This document shows, one piece after another, positions 1 to 6,370 of a stretch of 15,774 nt of DNA. Each line of letters begins with the position of its first letter. Position 1 is the stretch's first letter. The notes beneath the pieces are model-generated. The model was given only the letters and a program-made list of their open reading frames with translations. It did no database searches and was not told the origin of the DNA. The DNA is from OCS116 cluster bacterium (GTDB taxonomy: Bacteria; Pseudomonadota; Alphaproteobacteria; Rhizobiales; OSC116): positions 1 to 15,774 of the forward strand of contig NVUS02000360.1 in the NCBI GenBank assembly GCA_002402005.2, in the 5' to 3' direction. A program made the translations under genes and the position numbers.

Positions 1-360
1 ACTGAGCAAATTGGTCAAAAAGGCACGAGTCCAAGCTGGTTTGCTGCCCTTGGGGATCAAAAAATTGGCCGTGCATTAAATGCCATGCATGCGGAAGTTA
101 CTCATCCTTGGACGGTCGCAAGCCTAGCGCATAGCGTGGGAATGTCACGTTCAGCCTTTGCTGCCAATTTCACCAATAAGCTAGGTAGACCACCGATGGA
201 ATATTTACTGCATTGGCGTATGCATTTGGCGAAAGATATATTGAACCGGGGCGTCACTATAACAGAGACTGCGGAACGGGTCGGCTACTCCTCCGCCAGT
301 GCTTTCGGTGCTGCTTTTAAGCGCGTTACTGGACGCTCGCCGCGGCAGGTTTTGTTGTAA
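1..360 (+). CDS. AraC-family transcriptional regulator, C-terminal part (5' end outside window)
   Basis: Frame 1 is open from the first base, so the gene begins upstream of the window; the ATG at 85 is internal. The 119 visible residues are the double helix-turn-helix DNA-binding domain of an AraC/XylS regulator. The first helix-turn-helix lies around TVASLAHSVGMSRSAFAANF, followed by the family hallmark GRPPMEYLLHWRM. The second lies around ITETAERVGYSSASAFGAAFKR, ending in GRSPRQ. The stretch before it (WFAALGDQKIGRALNAMH) is the usual linker of AraC proteins that carry an N-terminal cupin sensor, but that sensor is not visible here. The effector is unknown. It points towards the block of catabolic genes but is separated from it by a hairpin and a repeat. 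It was probably once the convergent neighbour of the HlyD-type gene now at 13255, so it is more likely backbone than the regulator of the operon. Confidence 0.93.
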   Translation, partial: TEQIGQKGTSPSWFAALGDQKIGRALNAMHAEVTHPWTVASLAHSVGMSRSAFAANFTNKLGRPPMEYLLHWRMHLAKDILNRGVTITETAERVGYSSASAFGAAFKRVTGRSPRQVLL

Positions 361-382
361 GCTCTGCCTTTATCTACGTCAC

Positions 383-411
383 CATATTCTATCTTCTACT
401 CATAGAATATG
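383..411 (+). terminator. hairpin after the AraC gene (possible bidirectional terminator)
   Basis: CATATTCTA and TAGAATATG form a perfect 9-bp stem around an 11-base loop, 22 bases after the araC stop. It is AT-rich and has no T-run behind it, so a terminator role is only likely from position. The equivalent place in the right-hand repeat (13202-13230) can form the same stem if three G-U pairs are allowed in the plus-sense RNA. That hints that the structure, and not just the sequence, has been kept. Confidence 0.45.
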
Positions 412-448
412 TGCCGTCCTTGATGTGTAAAATGATGTGACTAGATGA

Positions 449-533
449 TTATTCAATTAGTCTTTGCTCAACAGTTTGACCATCTACAAAGGGCTGAACT
501 TGGGTATAATATCACCTTGTCATCAAGGCTTAC
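449..533 (-). pseudogene. displaced 3' fragment of the HlyD-type adaptor gene
   Basis: Read on the minus strand, this gives LDDKVILYPSSA, matching the C-terminus of the intact adaptor encoded at 13255-14481. One extra base around 488-493 then shifts the frame. After correcting it, the match continues to the same stop region (VDGQTVEQRL-type ending). There is no start codon, promoter or upstream part, so it cannot encode a working protein. It is either the original 3' end of hlyD displaced by an insertion, or the leftover of an old duplication. Confidence 0.8.
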
Positions 534-636
534 AACTACTTTGGCAAAAATGCGACGAAGGGACACGACCCATTAAAGCTTTGAACTTAATTGGTATGCA
601 TAATTAGTAAAACTGGAATGAGGCGCTCAAAAGCAA

Positions 637-667
637 GCCCATAAATCAAATGAATTGATTTGTGGGC
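637..667 (-). terminator. intrinsic terminator of the SDR gene
   Basis: GCCCATAAATCAA pairs with TTGATTTGTGGGC over 13 bp, with one T-G mismatch that becomes a wobble in one RNA sense, around a 5-base loop. It sits 9 bases beyond the stop of the minus-strand SDR gene. Read on the minus strand, the stem is followed by TTGCTTTTG. The other direction has an incoming side poor in T. It most likely ends SDR transcription and insulates it from the left repeat. Confidence 0.75.
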
Positions 668-675
668 GGCGCAAT

Positions 676-1434
676 TTACATTTTATCTATAAACCATGCT
701 TCACGTATATCTAAAAACAATTCGTTCAAGTCGCAGGATTCATCGGTGCAAAGCCACGCAATGGCGCTTGCTATAACTTGAGTGCTGACCAAATCAGATT
801 GTGCAATTTGGCTGACGGGGTTTAACTTTGAATCTCGAATAGCGGTCTGCATATTTGTGTCAGTTGGTGGAATGCCAAGGAAAAAGAATTTTACATCTTC
901 GTTTTCAAGTTCTTTGGCGATCACCTGCGTCATCATACGAGCGGCGGCTTTTGAGCTGCAGTAACCGCTCCAGCCTTCCATCGGGGTTGTGGCAGCGCCA
1001 GTGCCAGCATTTACGATGGTGCCATTTGAAGCTAGCAATAAAGGCATGGCAGCGCGCATCATGCGGTGTATGCCCAAAACGTTGACTTCAAAAGCTAGTT
1101 TGAAATCATCGCTATCTATATTTAGTGAATGCCCAATTGGAGAAATCACTCCCGCATTATTGACCAAGGCATCTAGCTTGCCAGATTCACTTTTAATGGT
1201 CGCCATTGCCTTGTCAACTTGTTGTTGATTTGTAACATCGAGTGGCAAAATTGTTGCGCCATCTAATAAATTAGTCGCATCAGAGTCAATATTTCGGAAA
1301 ACACCGGCGTAAACTTTTGCACCTCTATCAACCATAAACTTAACGGTTTCAGCCCCGATGCCGCTGCCCGCACCTGTAATTAAGATTGTCTTGTGACTTA
1401 TGTTTTGAACATTGATTGGAGAAAGATTAAACAT
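676..1434 (-). CDS. SDR-family oxidoreductase, candidate 2-keto-3-deoxy-aldonate 4-dehydrogenase
   Basis: This is a 252-residue classical short-chain dehydrogenase. The Rossmann cofactor motif TGAGSGIG is at residues 20-27, followed by LDV (D66), NNAG (92-95), the catalytic Asn in VNVLG (N118) and the Y158-x3-K162 pair (YCSSK). The residue 13 before the Tyr, normally the catalytic Ser, is Thr145 (NAGTGAATTP). The usual PG after the active site reads LGIPPTDTNMQ. The YCSSK/GW context resembles sepiapterin-reductase-like SDRs. It is divergent from the dehydratase operon and shares a 110-bp control region with it. In L-fucose and L-rhamnose diketo pathways an SDR oxidises the 2-keto-3-deoxy acid to the 2,4-diketo acid used by an FAH-family hydrolase, and both partner enzymes are present here. 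That role is inferred; a sugar 1-dehydrogenase is also possible. The start at 1434 has AGGA about 11 bases upstream on the minus strand, which is rather far. Confidence 0.9.
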   Translation of the reverse strand: MFNLSPINVQNISHKTILITGAGSGIGAETVKFMVDRGAKVYAGVFRNIDSDATNLLDGATILPLDVTNQQQVDKAMATIKSESGKLDALVNNAGVISPIGHSLNIDSDDFKLAFEVNVLGIHRMMRAAMPLLLASNGTIVNAGTGAATTPMEGWSGYCSSKAAARMMTQVIAKELENEDVKFFFLGIPPTDTNMQTAIRDSKLNPVSQIAQSDLVSTQVIASAIAWLCTDESCDLNELFLDIREAWFIDKM

Positions 1435-1439
1435 TTTTC

Positions 1440-1467
1440 TTGATTTTCCTTTTTATGATGTTAATAA
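1440..1467 (+). promoter_or_regulatory. candidate sigma-70 promoter for the 12-gene operon
   Basis: TTGATT (1440-1445), a 16-base spacer and TAATAA (1462-1467) read towards the dehydratase gene, with a start of transcription expected at about 1474. The palindrome at 1466-1482 would cover the end of the -10 box and the start point, a classical repressor position. Seen by eye only; AT-rich DNA gives many such matches. Confidence 0.4.
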
Positions 1468-1482
1468 TTGGTCAGGCCAATT
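1466..1482. promoter_or_regulatory. GntR (PdhR/FadR-type) operator candidate in the divergent promoter region
   Basis: AATTGGTCAGGCCAATT is a 17-bp near-perfect palindrome: AATTGGT, 3 bases, GCCAATT. FCD-type GntR regulators of the FadR/PdhR group are known to bind AATTGGTnnnACCAATT-like sites, and this differs from that at one base. A second AATTGGT half-site follows at 1483-1489. The only GntR protein in the window (9917-10648) is of this class and carries the same SRPSVREA recognition-helix type. One operator here could repress both the SDR gene and the long operon, because it overlaps the expected start points in both directions. Confidence 0.65.
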
Positions 1483-1484
1483 AA

Positions 1485-1513
1485 TTGGTAATGCGAATAT
1501 GAACTGGTGTCAA
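1485..1513 (-). promoter_or_regulatory. candidate sigma-70 promoter for the SDR gene
   Basis: On the minus strand a perfect TTGACA -35 box (plus-strand 1508-1513) is followed after 17 bases by TACCAA (1485-1490), a weak -10 box with three of six consensus bases. Transcription would start at about 1478, inside the palindrome at 1466-1482. That makes shared repression with the divergent operon plausible. Confidence 0.4.
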
Positions 1514-1544
1514 AGTTTTAATTTGCTGCAAGAGGGAATAATTA

Positions 1545-2672
1545 ATGTCACGAATTTTACGGATACAGCCAATATATATTGCATATCCAGATGATAATGA
1601 TTTTGGAAGCGTTAGACGCACAGTTTTGGTGCGGGTTGAAACAAGTGACGGCGTGGTCGGTTGGGGCGAAAGCATTGCCATGTGGCCAGAGGCTTGTAAA
1701 GCTGTGATGACTTTGATTGAAGAGGGGTTTTTGCCGCTTATAAAAAATGACCCCGCCAGTGAGATTGAAAAAATATGGAACAAAATGCGCCGCCATGCAT
1801 TTTGGTATGGGGAAGGCGGCATTGCCTCTATGGCCATTGCGGGCATTGATATGGCTTTGTGGGACATTGCAGGCAAAGTTAAAAACAAACCCCTTTATGA
1901 ATTGTTTGGTGGGCTTAAGCATGAACGGCTTTTGGCCAATGCGTCAAGCCATGTGAATAAAAAAGGTGAGGCTGCCTGTATTGATGAAGTGGTTGGCTTT
2001 TTTGAATTTGGTTTTAAATCGACTAAGCTTGGTTTTGCCAAAAAAGGTGATAGCCACATTGGTGATGATCCAGATACAGATGTGAGATTTATTAAAAACC
2101 TTCGTAAAGCATTGGGTGATGATGCGGAGATTTTGGTCGACATTGGCAACGGTGTGCGTTGGGATGTTGATACGGCAATTGACGTTGCCAACAGAATGGG
2201 CGAAAGCCGCATTGGTTGGTTTGAAGAACCACTGTACCCGACAGATGATGCCGGTTATCAAAAATTAGCCGCAAATACTGATGTGCGGATTGCAAGTGGC
2301 GAACGAGAATTTACTGAGGCGGGGTATCGCCGCCAAATGGAATATGTAAAAGCTGTTGAGGTTTATGGTGTTGACCCTGCGCGAGTTGAGGGCATAACGG
2401 GCTTTTTAAAGGTTGATGCTTTGGCAAGTAAACATGGCAAAGTGATTAACGCCCATGCTTGGTCAACCGCGATTACCAGTGCGGCCAGCCTGCATTTGTC
2501 ACTGGCGTCAAGCAATACAGAGATATTTGAATTTAAACCATTTTCTGTTGTGGTTCAAGATGAATTGATTGCGGAGAAGATTTGGCACAAAGATGGCTGG
2601 GTTTACCCACCACAAGGTGTTGGGCTTGGCATAGAGGTTCAAGAAGATATTATTGGGAGGATTAAGCTATGA
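1545..2672 (+). CDS. enolase-superfamily (mandelate racemase group) acid-sugar dehydratase
   Basis: This 375-residue protein has the two domains of the mandelate racemase/muconate lactonizing group. Such enzymes use Mg2+ to abstract the proton next to a sugar-acid carboxylate and lose water, giving a 2-keto-3-deoxy acid. Visible metal ligands are D199 (LVDIGNG), E227 (WFEEPL) and E253 (ASGERE). H304 (INAHAW) and D277 (YGVDPAR) form the His-Asp dyad, 27 residues apart as in mandelate racemase. The second-strand motif is K161-L-G163 instead of K-x-K, so one of the two possible catalytic lysines is missing, somewhat like L-rhamnonate dehydratases with K-x-P. The N-terminal lid is about residues 1-125. 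The most likely substrates are L-fuconate, L-rhamnonate or a similar aldonate; the exact one cannot be read from the sequence. AGAGGG lies 8 bases before the ATG. The stop overlaps the next start by 4 bases. It is the first gene of the operon. Confidence 0.92.
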   Translation: MSRILRIQPIYIAYPDDNDFGSVRRTVLVRVETSDGVVGWGESIAMWPEACKAVMTLIEEGFLPLIKNDPASEIEKIWNKMRRHAFWYGEGGIASMAIAGIDMALWDIAGKVKNKPLYELFGGLKHERLLANASSHVNKKGEAACIDEVVGFFEFGFKSTKLGFAKKGDSHIGDDPDTDVRFIKNLRKALGDDAEILVDIGNGVRWDVDTAIDVANRMGESRIGWFEEPLYPTDDAGYQKLAANTDVRIASGEREFTEAGYRRQMEYVKAVEVYGVDPARVEGITGFLKVDALASKHGKVINAHAWSTAITSAASLHLSLASSNTEIFEFKPFSVVVQDELIAEKIWHKDGWVYPPQGVGLGIEVQEDIIGRIKL

Positions 2673-3448
2673 CTAAAAAGAGGTTTGGACTTATTCAACC
2701 TAACGAAGCAGATATTTGTAAATCTGGCTTCTCAACACCGTGGGATGCCCCGATGGTGCCGCCGTTTCCGTTTGAGTTTCGCAATGCCGAGATTTTAACC
2801 ATATATTGGCGCACTGACCCAGAAGCTATGGCATTTTTGTTGCCACCTCCGTTAGAACCTGTCGGAGACGTAGCTTGCGTTCATATATATAAAATGAACG
2901 ATACGGACTGGCTTGGCCCTTATTACGAGGCAAACGTTATGTTTGGTGCTCGTTTGGGCGATCATCAAGGCGCATACTCCTCCTATCTTGCGCTTTCATC
3001 TGATGTTGGTGTATCCCACGGTCGCGAGGTTCATGGTCAGCCGAAAAAACACGGCAACCCATCTATTGAATTTGCAGGAGATTTAATTGTTGGGCGGGTC
3101 GAGCGCAACGGCATAGATGTCATCACTGGTACGATGGCTTATAAGCAAGAAAGAGTACAAGCCGATGAAATCTCGCCATATTTTGATTTTTCGACCAATT
3201 TAAACTTAAAGGCGATAGACCACATAACTGGCGAGCCTGCCATTCGACAAATCACCAGCCGTAAATTAACCGATGTAAAAGTGCATGAAGCATGGCGTGC
3301 TCCTGCCACTATGGAATTACGCCCCAATGCACAATTGCCAGTTTTTAGATTGCCAGTCATTGAACCATTAGAAGGTTATTTTTGGCGTGCTGATTTTACG
3401 TTGGTAAAAGGCGAAATAATTCACGATTATCTTAAGGAAGACAAATGA
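2669..3448 (+). CDS. acetoacetate decarboxylase-superfamily enzyme with altered active site
   Basis: The 259 residues align along their whole length, from memory, with Clostridium acetobutylicum acetoacetate decarboxylase (244 residues). Shared landmarks are YWRTDPEA, GREVHGQPKKHGNP, TGTMAYK, LTDVKVHEAWRAP and the ending IIHDYLKE. The Schiff-base lysine (K115 in the clostridial enzyme) is K126, its pKa-tuning neighbour K116 is K127, and active-site E76 is E88. The clostridial Arg29 is replaced by Ala40 and Glu61 by His72. The Schiff-base chemistry is thus probably kept but the substrate carboxylate pocket is changed, which argues against acetoacetate itself. Family members outside decarboxylation include pyruvate aldolase-dehydratases. 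In this operon a 2-keto- or 2,4-diketo-acid would be a sensible substrate, but this is inference. Overlaps of 4 bases on both sides (ATGA) indicate translational coupling with the dehydratase and the dehydrogenase. Confidence 0.88.
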   Translation: MTKKRFGLIQPNEADICKSGFSTPWDAPMVPPFPFEFRNAEILTIYWRTDPEAMAFLLPPPLEPVGDVACVHIYKMNDTDWLGPYYEANVMFGARLGDHQGAYSSYLALSSDVGVSHGREVHGQPKKHGNPSIEFAGDLIVGRVERNGIDVITGTMAYKQERVQADEISPYFDFSTNLNLKAIDHITGEPAIRQITSRKLTDVKVHEAWRAPATMELRPNAQLPVFRLPVIEPLEGYFWRADFTLVKGEIIHDYLKEDK

Positions 3449-4419
3449 CCAAACGTGTTGTTATAACGGATTATACTTTTCCGACCGTGGAATTAGAACA
3501 AGCAGCGGCAGAAATTGCTGGTGCTGAGTTTATTGCATGCCAGAGCAAAACGGACGAAGATGTGATTGCGGCGGTAAAAGGTGCCGATGTTGTGGCGGTG
3601 CAATTTGCACCCTTCACCAAAGATGCGATTGCGGCATTAAACCCCAATGCAACCATAATCAGATACGGTGTTGGTTATGATAATATTGACATTGTAGCTG
3701 CGGCAGAAGCCAATATCTCTATTGGATATGTGCCAGACTATTGTGCAGATGAAGTGGCCGATCATACAGTTGCATCTATTTTAACATTACTTCGCAAATT
3801 GCTTAAATTAGACAAATCGGTGCGCGAGGGCGAATGGGCTGCTGTGCAATATGCCCAACCGTTAAAACCATTTTTTGAAACAGTAATCGGCTTTTACGGT
3901 TTGGGGCAAATCGGCAATGCTGTTTTGCATCGCCTTAAGGGCTTTGGATTTAAATTTATCGTATCTGATCCGATGTTAGATGAAGCCACAGCGCAAAGTT
4001 TGGGCGTTCAGCTTTGCACAGCCGATGAGTTATTAAGACAAGCGGATTTGATCTCGTTACATGCACCCGCCACCGATGAGACAACTGGTTTTTTCAATCG
4101 CTTTCATTTTGCTATGATGCAGCCACATGCAATGATTGTGAATTCGGCGCGTGGGCAATTGGTGAATGAAACAGATTTAACCAATGCTCTTATAAATGGT
4201 GTCATTGCAGGGGCAGCACTTGATGTGTTTGAAGTGGAGCCGTTGCCTAAAACATCAAAACTATTAGATGCGCCTAACCTTTTGCTAACACCGCATGCTG
4301 CTTGGTATTCCGACTCGGCAATAAACCGTTTGCAAGGCTTGGTCGCGCAAGATATATCGCGCGCCTTAAACGGTGAAAAACCGCGCAAACCTATTCATAC
4401 AATCAAACAAGAGGCATGA
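3445..4419 (+). CDS. CtBP-like D-2-hydroxyacid dehydrogenase
   Basis: This 324-residue member of the D-isomer 2-hydroxyacid dehydrogenase family interconverts 2-keto acids and D-2-hydroxy acids with NAD(H). The nucleotide motif GLGQIG is at 152-157, with acidic D175 at the end of the next strand, favouring NAD over NADP. The catalytic set is R236 (NSARG), E265 (FEVEP) and H284 (TPHAAW). Trp287 in HAAWYS is the mark of the C-terminal-binding-protein (CtBP) branch, where it lines the substrate pocket. The length is normal. It overlaps the preceding gene by 4 bases and is separated from the next by one base. Possible jobs are reduction of a keto-acid cleavage product (pyruvate, glyoxylate or hydroxypyruvate) or oxidation of a pathway acid. 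The known L-fucose and L-rhamnose routes have no such step, so its presence is notable. Confidence 0.9.
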   Translation: MTKRVVITDYTFPTVELEQAAAEIAGAEFIACQSKTDEDVIAAVKGADVVAVQFAPFTKDAIAALNPNATIIRYGVGYDNIDIVAAAEANISIGYVPDYCADEVADHTVASILTLLRKLLKLDKSVREGEWAAVQYAQPLKPFFETVIGFYGLGQIGNAVLHRLKGFGFKFIVSDPMLDEATAQSLGVQLCTADELLRQADLISLHAPATDETTGFFNRFHFAMMQPHAMIVNSARGQLVNETDLTNALINGVIAGAALDVFEVEPLPKTSKLLDAPNLLLTPHAAWYSDSAINRLQGLVAQDISRALNGEKPRKPIHTIKQEA

Positions 4420-4420
4420 T

Positions 4421-5263
4421 ATGAAATTATTACGCGTGGGCGAAACCGGGGCTGAGAAGCCAGCCATTTTGGATAAAGATGGCAATATTCGTGATCTTTC
4501 TAGCCACATTTACGATATCGAAAATGATGCTTTGAGCGCAGCAAGCTTGGCTAAAATTAATGCACTTAATTTAAACGATCTGCCTATCATTGATAGCGAT
4601 AGCCGCATTGGCGCATGTGTTGGCAATGTAGGGAAAATTATATGTGTTGGTCTTAATTTTGCCGATCATGCTGCTGAAACGGGTGCAGATATACCATCTG
4701 AACCAGTGTTGTTTTTTAAATCAACAACATCTATTTGCGGACCAAATGATGAAATTCTTATACCTAGAGGATCAGAGAAAACCGATTGGGAAGTTGAGCT
4801 AGCCGTTATCATTGGCAAAAAAGCCACTTATGTTGATGAGGCCGATGCGATGGATCATGTGGCTGGTTATGCGGTGATGAATGATTTATCGGAACGGGCG
4901 TTTCAACTTGAGCGCGGCACACAATGGAGCAAGGGCAAAAGCGCCGATACATTTGGGCCATTAGGGCCTTGGATGGTGACAAAAGATGAAATCACCGATC
5001 CGCAAAATTTGAATATGTGGTTGGATGTTGATGAACATCGTTATCAACAAGGCACGACCAAAACTATGGTTTTTGGTGTGGCTCATCTCATTCATTATAT
5101 TTCACAATTTATGACTCTTATGCCGGGTGATGTTATTTCGACAGGCACGCCACCGGGCGTTGGTTTAGGGCAAAAGCCACCCATATATTTAAGAGTCGGA
5201 CAAAAAATGTCGCTCGGTATTGAGGGACTTGGAGAACAACATCAACTGGTAGGAAAGGCATAA
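4421..5263 (+). CDS. fumarylacetoacetate hydrolase-family enzyme, candidate 2,4-diketo-3-deoxy-aldonate hydrolase
   Basis: The ATG at 4421 is chosen over an in-frame ATG at 4373. It follows GAGG at 4411-4414, lies one base after the upstream stop and gives the family-typical N-terminus MKLLRVGETG..KPAILD and a normal 280 residues. The catalytic FAH domain covers about residues 70-278. It starts at KIICVGLNFADHAAE, with metal ligands in DWEVELAVIIG (E124, E126) and NDLSER (D155). QWSKGKSADTFGPLGPW (168-184) follows, then TGTPPGVG (241-248). This QWSKGKSxDTFxPxGP signature is shared with enzymes that cleave 2,4-diketo-3-deoxy-L-fuconate or -rhamnonate into pyruvate and lactate, and with proteins often labelled ureidoglycolate lyase. 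The dehydratase and SDR nearby favour the sugar-acid role. The next gene starts 58 bases downstream. Confidence 0.92.
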   Translation: MKLLRVGETGAEKPAILDKDGNIRDLSSHIYDIENDALSAASLAKINALNLNDLPIIDSDSRIGACVGNVGKIICVGLNFADHAAETGADIPSEPVLFFKSTTSICGPNDEILIPRGSEKTDWEVELAVIIGKKATYVDEADAMDHVAGYAVMNDLSERAFQLERGTQWSKGKSADTFGPLGPWMVTKDEITDPQNLNMWLDVDEHRYQQGTTKTMVFGVAHLIHYISQFMTLMPGDVISTGTPPGVGLGQKPPIYLRVGQKMSLGIEGLGEQHQLVGKA

Positions 5264-5321
5264 AAAGCAAACATAATTTAACGACGTAAATTCGTCATTT
5301 TTAAAAGAAGAGGGAGTAGAA

Positions 5322-6362
5322 ATGAAAAGTTTAAAATTATTAGGGCTGGCATCGGCACTTTTGATGAGCAGTGTGAGTTTTGGCGCTGCTGATACAATCA
5401 CACTAGAGAGTGGTAAAGACATTAATATGGTACTTTTGCCTAAATTCTTAGGAATTTTGGTATTCGATCAAGCCAATGATGGCGCACAAGAAGCCCATAA
5501 AGAGTTGAAAAACCCTGGTGAGCTGCTATTTGTTGGGCCAACACCAGAAAATTCTGTCGCGGGTCAAATTGAAATTATGACCACTTCGGCCACACAAGGC
5601 CAAGGTGCGGTCATGCTTTCAAATAATGCTGGCGATCAAATTGTACCATCTGCCAAAGCTGCACAAGCCGCTGGCACTAAAATTGTGACATGGGATAGCC
5701 CCATTCCAAGTGGTGAAGGCGAAGATGTATTTGTGGCGCAAGTTGATTTTGGCTCTATCGGCACAGTTATGGCCGATATGGCACATTCATTGCTAGATGG
5801 TTCTGGCCAAATGGCAGTGCTTTCGGCCACGCCTGATGCATCTAACCAAAATGCATGGATTGCTGCCATGAAAGAAGCGCTAAAAGGCGATAAATACGCC
5901 AAAATTGAGCTTGTTGATGTGGTTTATGGTAATGATCAAGCCGAAGTGAGCTATAATAGAGCGCTTGCCTTGGTTGATAAATACCCTGATCTTGGGGTGA
6001 TTATGTCACCAACAACAGTGGGTATCCAAGCTGCTGCCAAAGCCATGCAAGATGAAGGCTTATGTGATCAGGTGAAAGTGTCTGGCCTTGGTTTGCCTGC
6101 TGAAATGCTGAGCTATACCTTGAACGGTTGCGCACCTGAATTTACCTTGTGGGACTTTAGAGACCTAGGATATCTGACTTATTACACCGCCTATGGCGTT
6201 GCATCTGGTCAGTTAAAAGGTGAGATTGGTGAAACATTCACCGCGGGTCGTATGGGTGACTATACCATTGAAGAAGACCCAGGTCGCCCTGGTTCTAAAC
6301 GCATCTTGATGGGGCCATTTACAATCTACAACAAAGATAATGTAGAGGCCGCAGCAAAATAA
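5322..6362 (+). CDS. rhaS: RhaS/LsrB-type sugar ABC transporter periplasmic binding protein
   Basis: The protein has 346 residues with a Sec signal peptide (K2, K5, then a hydrophobic core LLGLASALLMSS; cleavage near GAA, residues 21-23). The mature part is a type-I periplasmic binding fold of the RhaS/LsrB group. Landmarks are LLPKFLGILVFDQANDGA, VGPTPENSVAGQIE, IVTWDSP, LSATPDASNQNAWI, VYGNDQAEVSY, SPTTVGIQAAAKA, SGLGLPAEML, TLWDFRDLGY and FTAGRMG. Family members bind L-rhamnose, AI-2 or related sugars. With an L-rhamnose mutarotase in the same operon, a 6-deoxy-hexose or other L-sugar is the best guess, so the symbol is by homology and not proof of substrate. AGAGGGAG precedes the ATG. The 58-base gap upstream contains only a weak 4-bp hairpin (GACG/CGTC, 5283-5296) before a T-run. 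The strong hairpin after the gene suggests higher mRNA abundance for this component. Confidence 0.9.
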   Translation: MKSLKLLGLASALLMSSVSFGAADTITLESGKDINMVLLPKFLGILVFDQANDGAQEAHKELKNPGELLFVGPTPENSVAGQIEIMTTSATQGQGAVMLSNNAGDQIVPSAKAAQAAGTKIVTWDSPIPSGEGEDVFVAQVDFGSIGTVMADMAHSLLDGSGQMAVLSATPDASNQNAWIAAMKEALKGDKYAKIELVDVVYGNDQAEVSYNRALALVDKYPDLGVIMSPTTVGIQAAAKAMQDEGLCDQVKVSGLGLPAEMLSYTLNGCAPEFTLWDFRDLGYLTYYTAYGVASGQLKGEIGETFTAGRMGDYTIEEDPGRPGSKRILMGPFTIYNKDNVEAAAK

Positions 6363-6370
6363 AAATATGG

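Larger units (their letters stand above)
382..533. repeat. left copy of the direct repeat that brackets the catabolic genes
   Basis: This stretch aligns in the same orientation with 13201-13336, with about 16 mismatches over about 136 aligned bases (roughly 88% identity, counted by eye). It also has a 13-base insertion at about 436-448 and two single-base indels. The repeat holds the araC/hlyD intergenic hairpin and the last about 28 codons of the HlyD-type gene read on the minus strand. Similarity fades after about 533. Before 382 it is not clear. Confidence 0.85.

Noticed and set aside
533..636. Insertion-sequence or transposase remnant at the left edge of the block
   Set aside because: Short frames here (for example CDEGTRPIKALNLIGMHN) resemble nothing I can name, and no terminal inverted repeats were found.
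4373..4420. Upstream in-frame start for the FAH-family gene
   Set aside because: It would overlap the dehydrogenase gene by 47 bases and add 16 residues unlike family N-termini; the ATG at 4421 has a good ribosome site.
5283..5302. Attenuator before the binding-protein gene (GACG/CGTC plus T-run)
   Set aside because: The stem is only 4 bp in AT-rich DNA, too weak to call.
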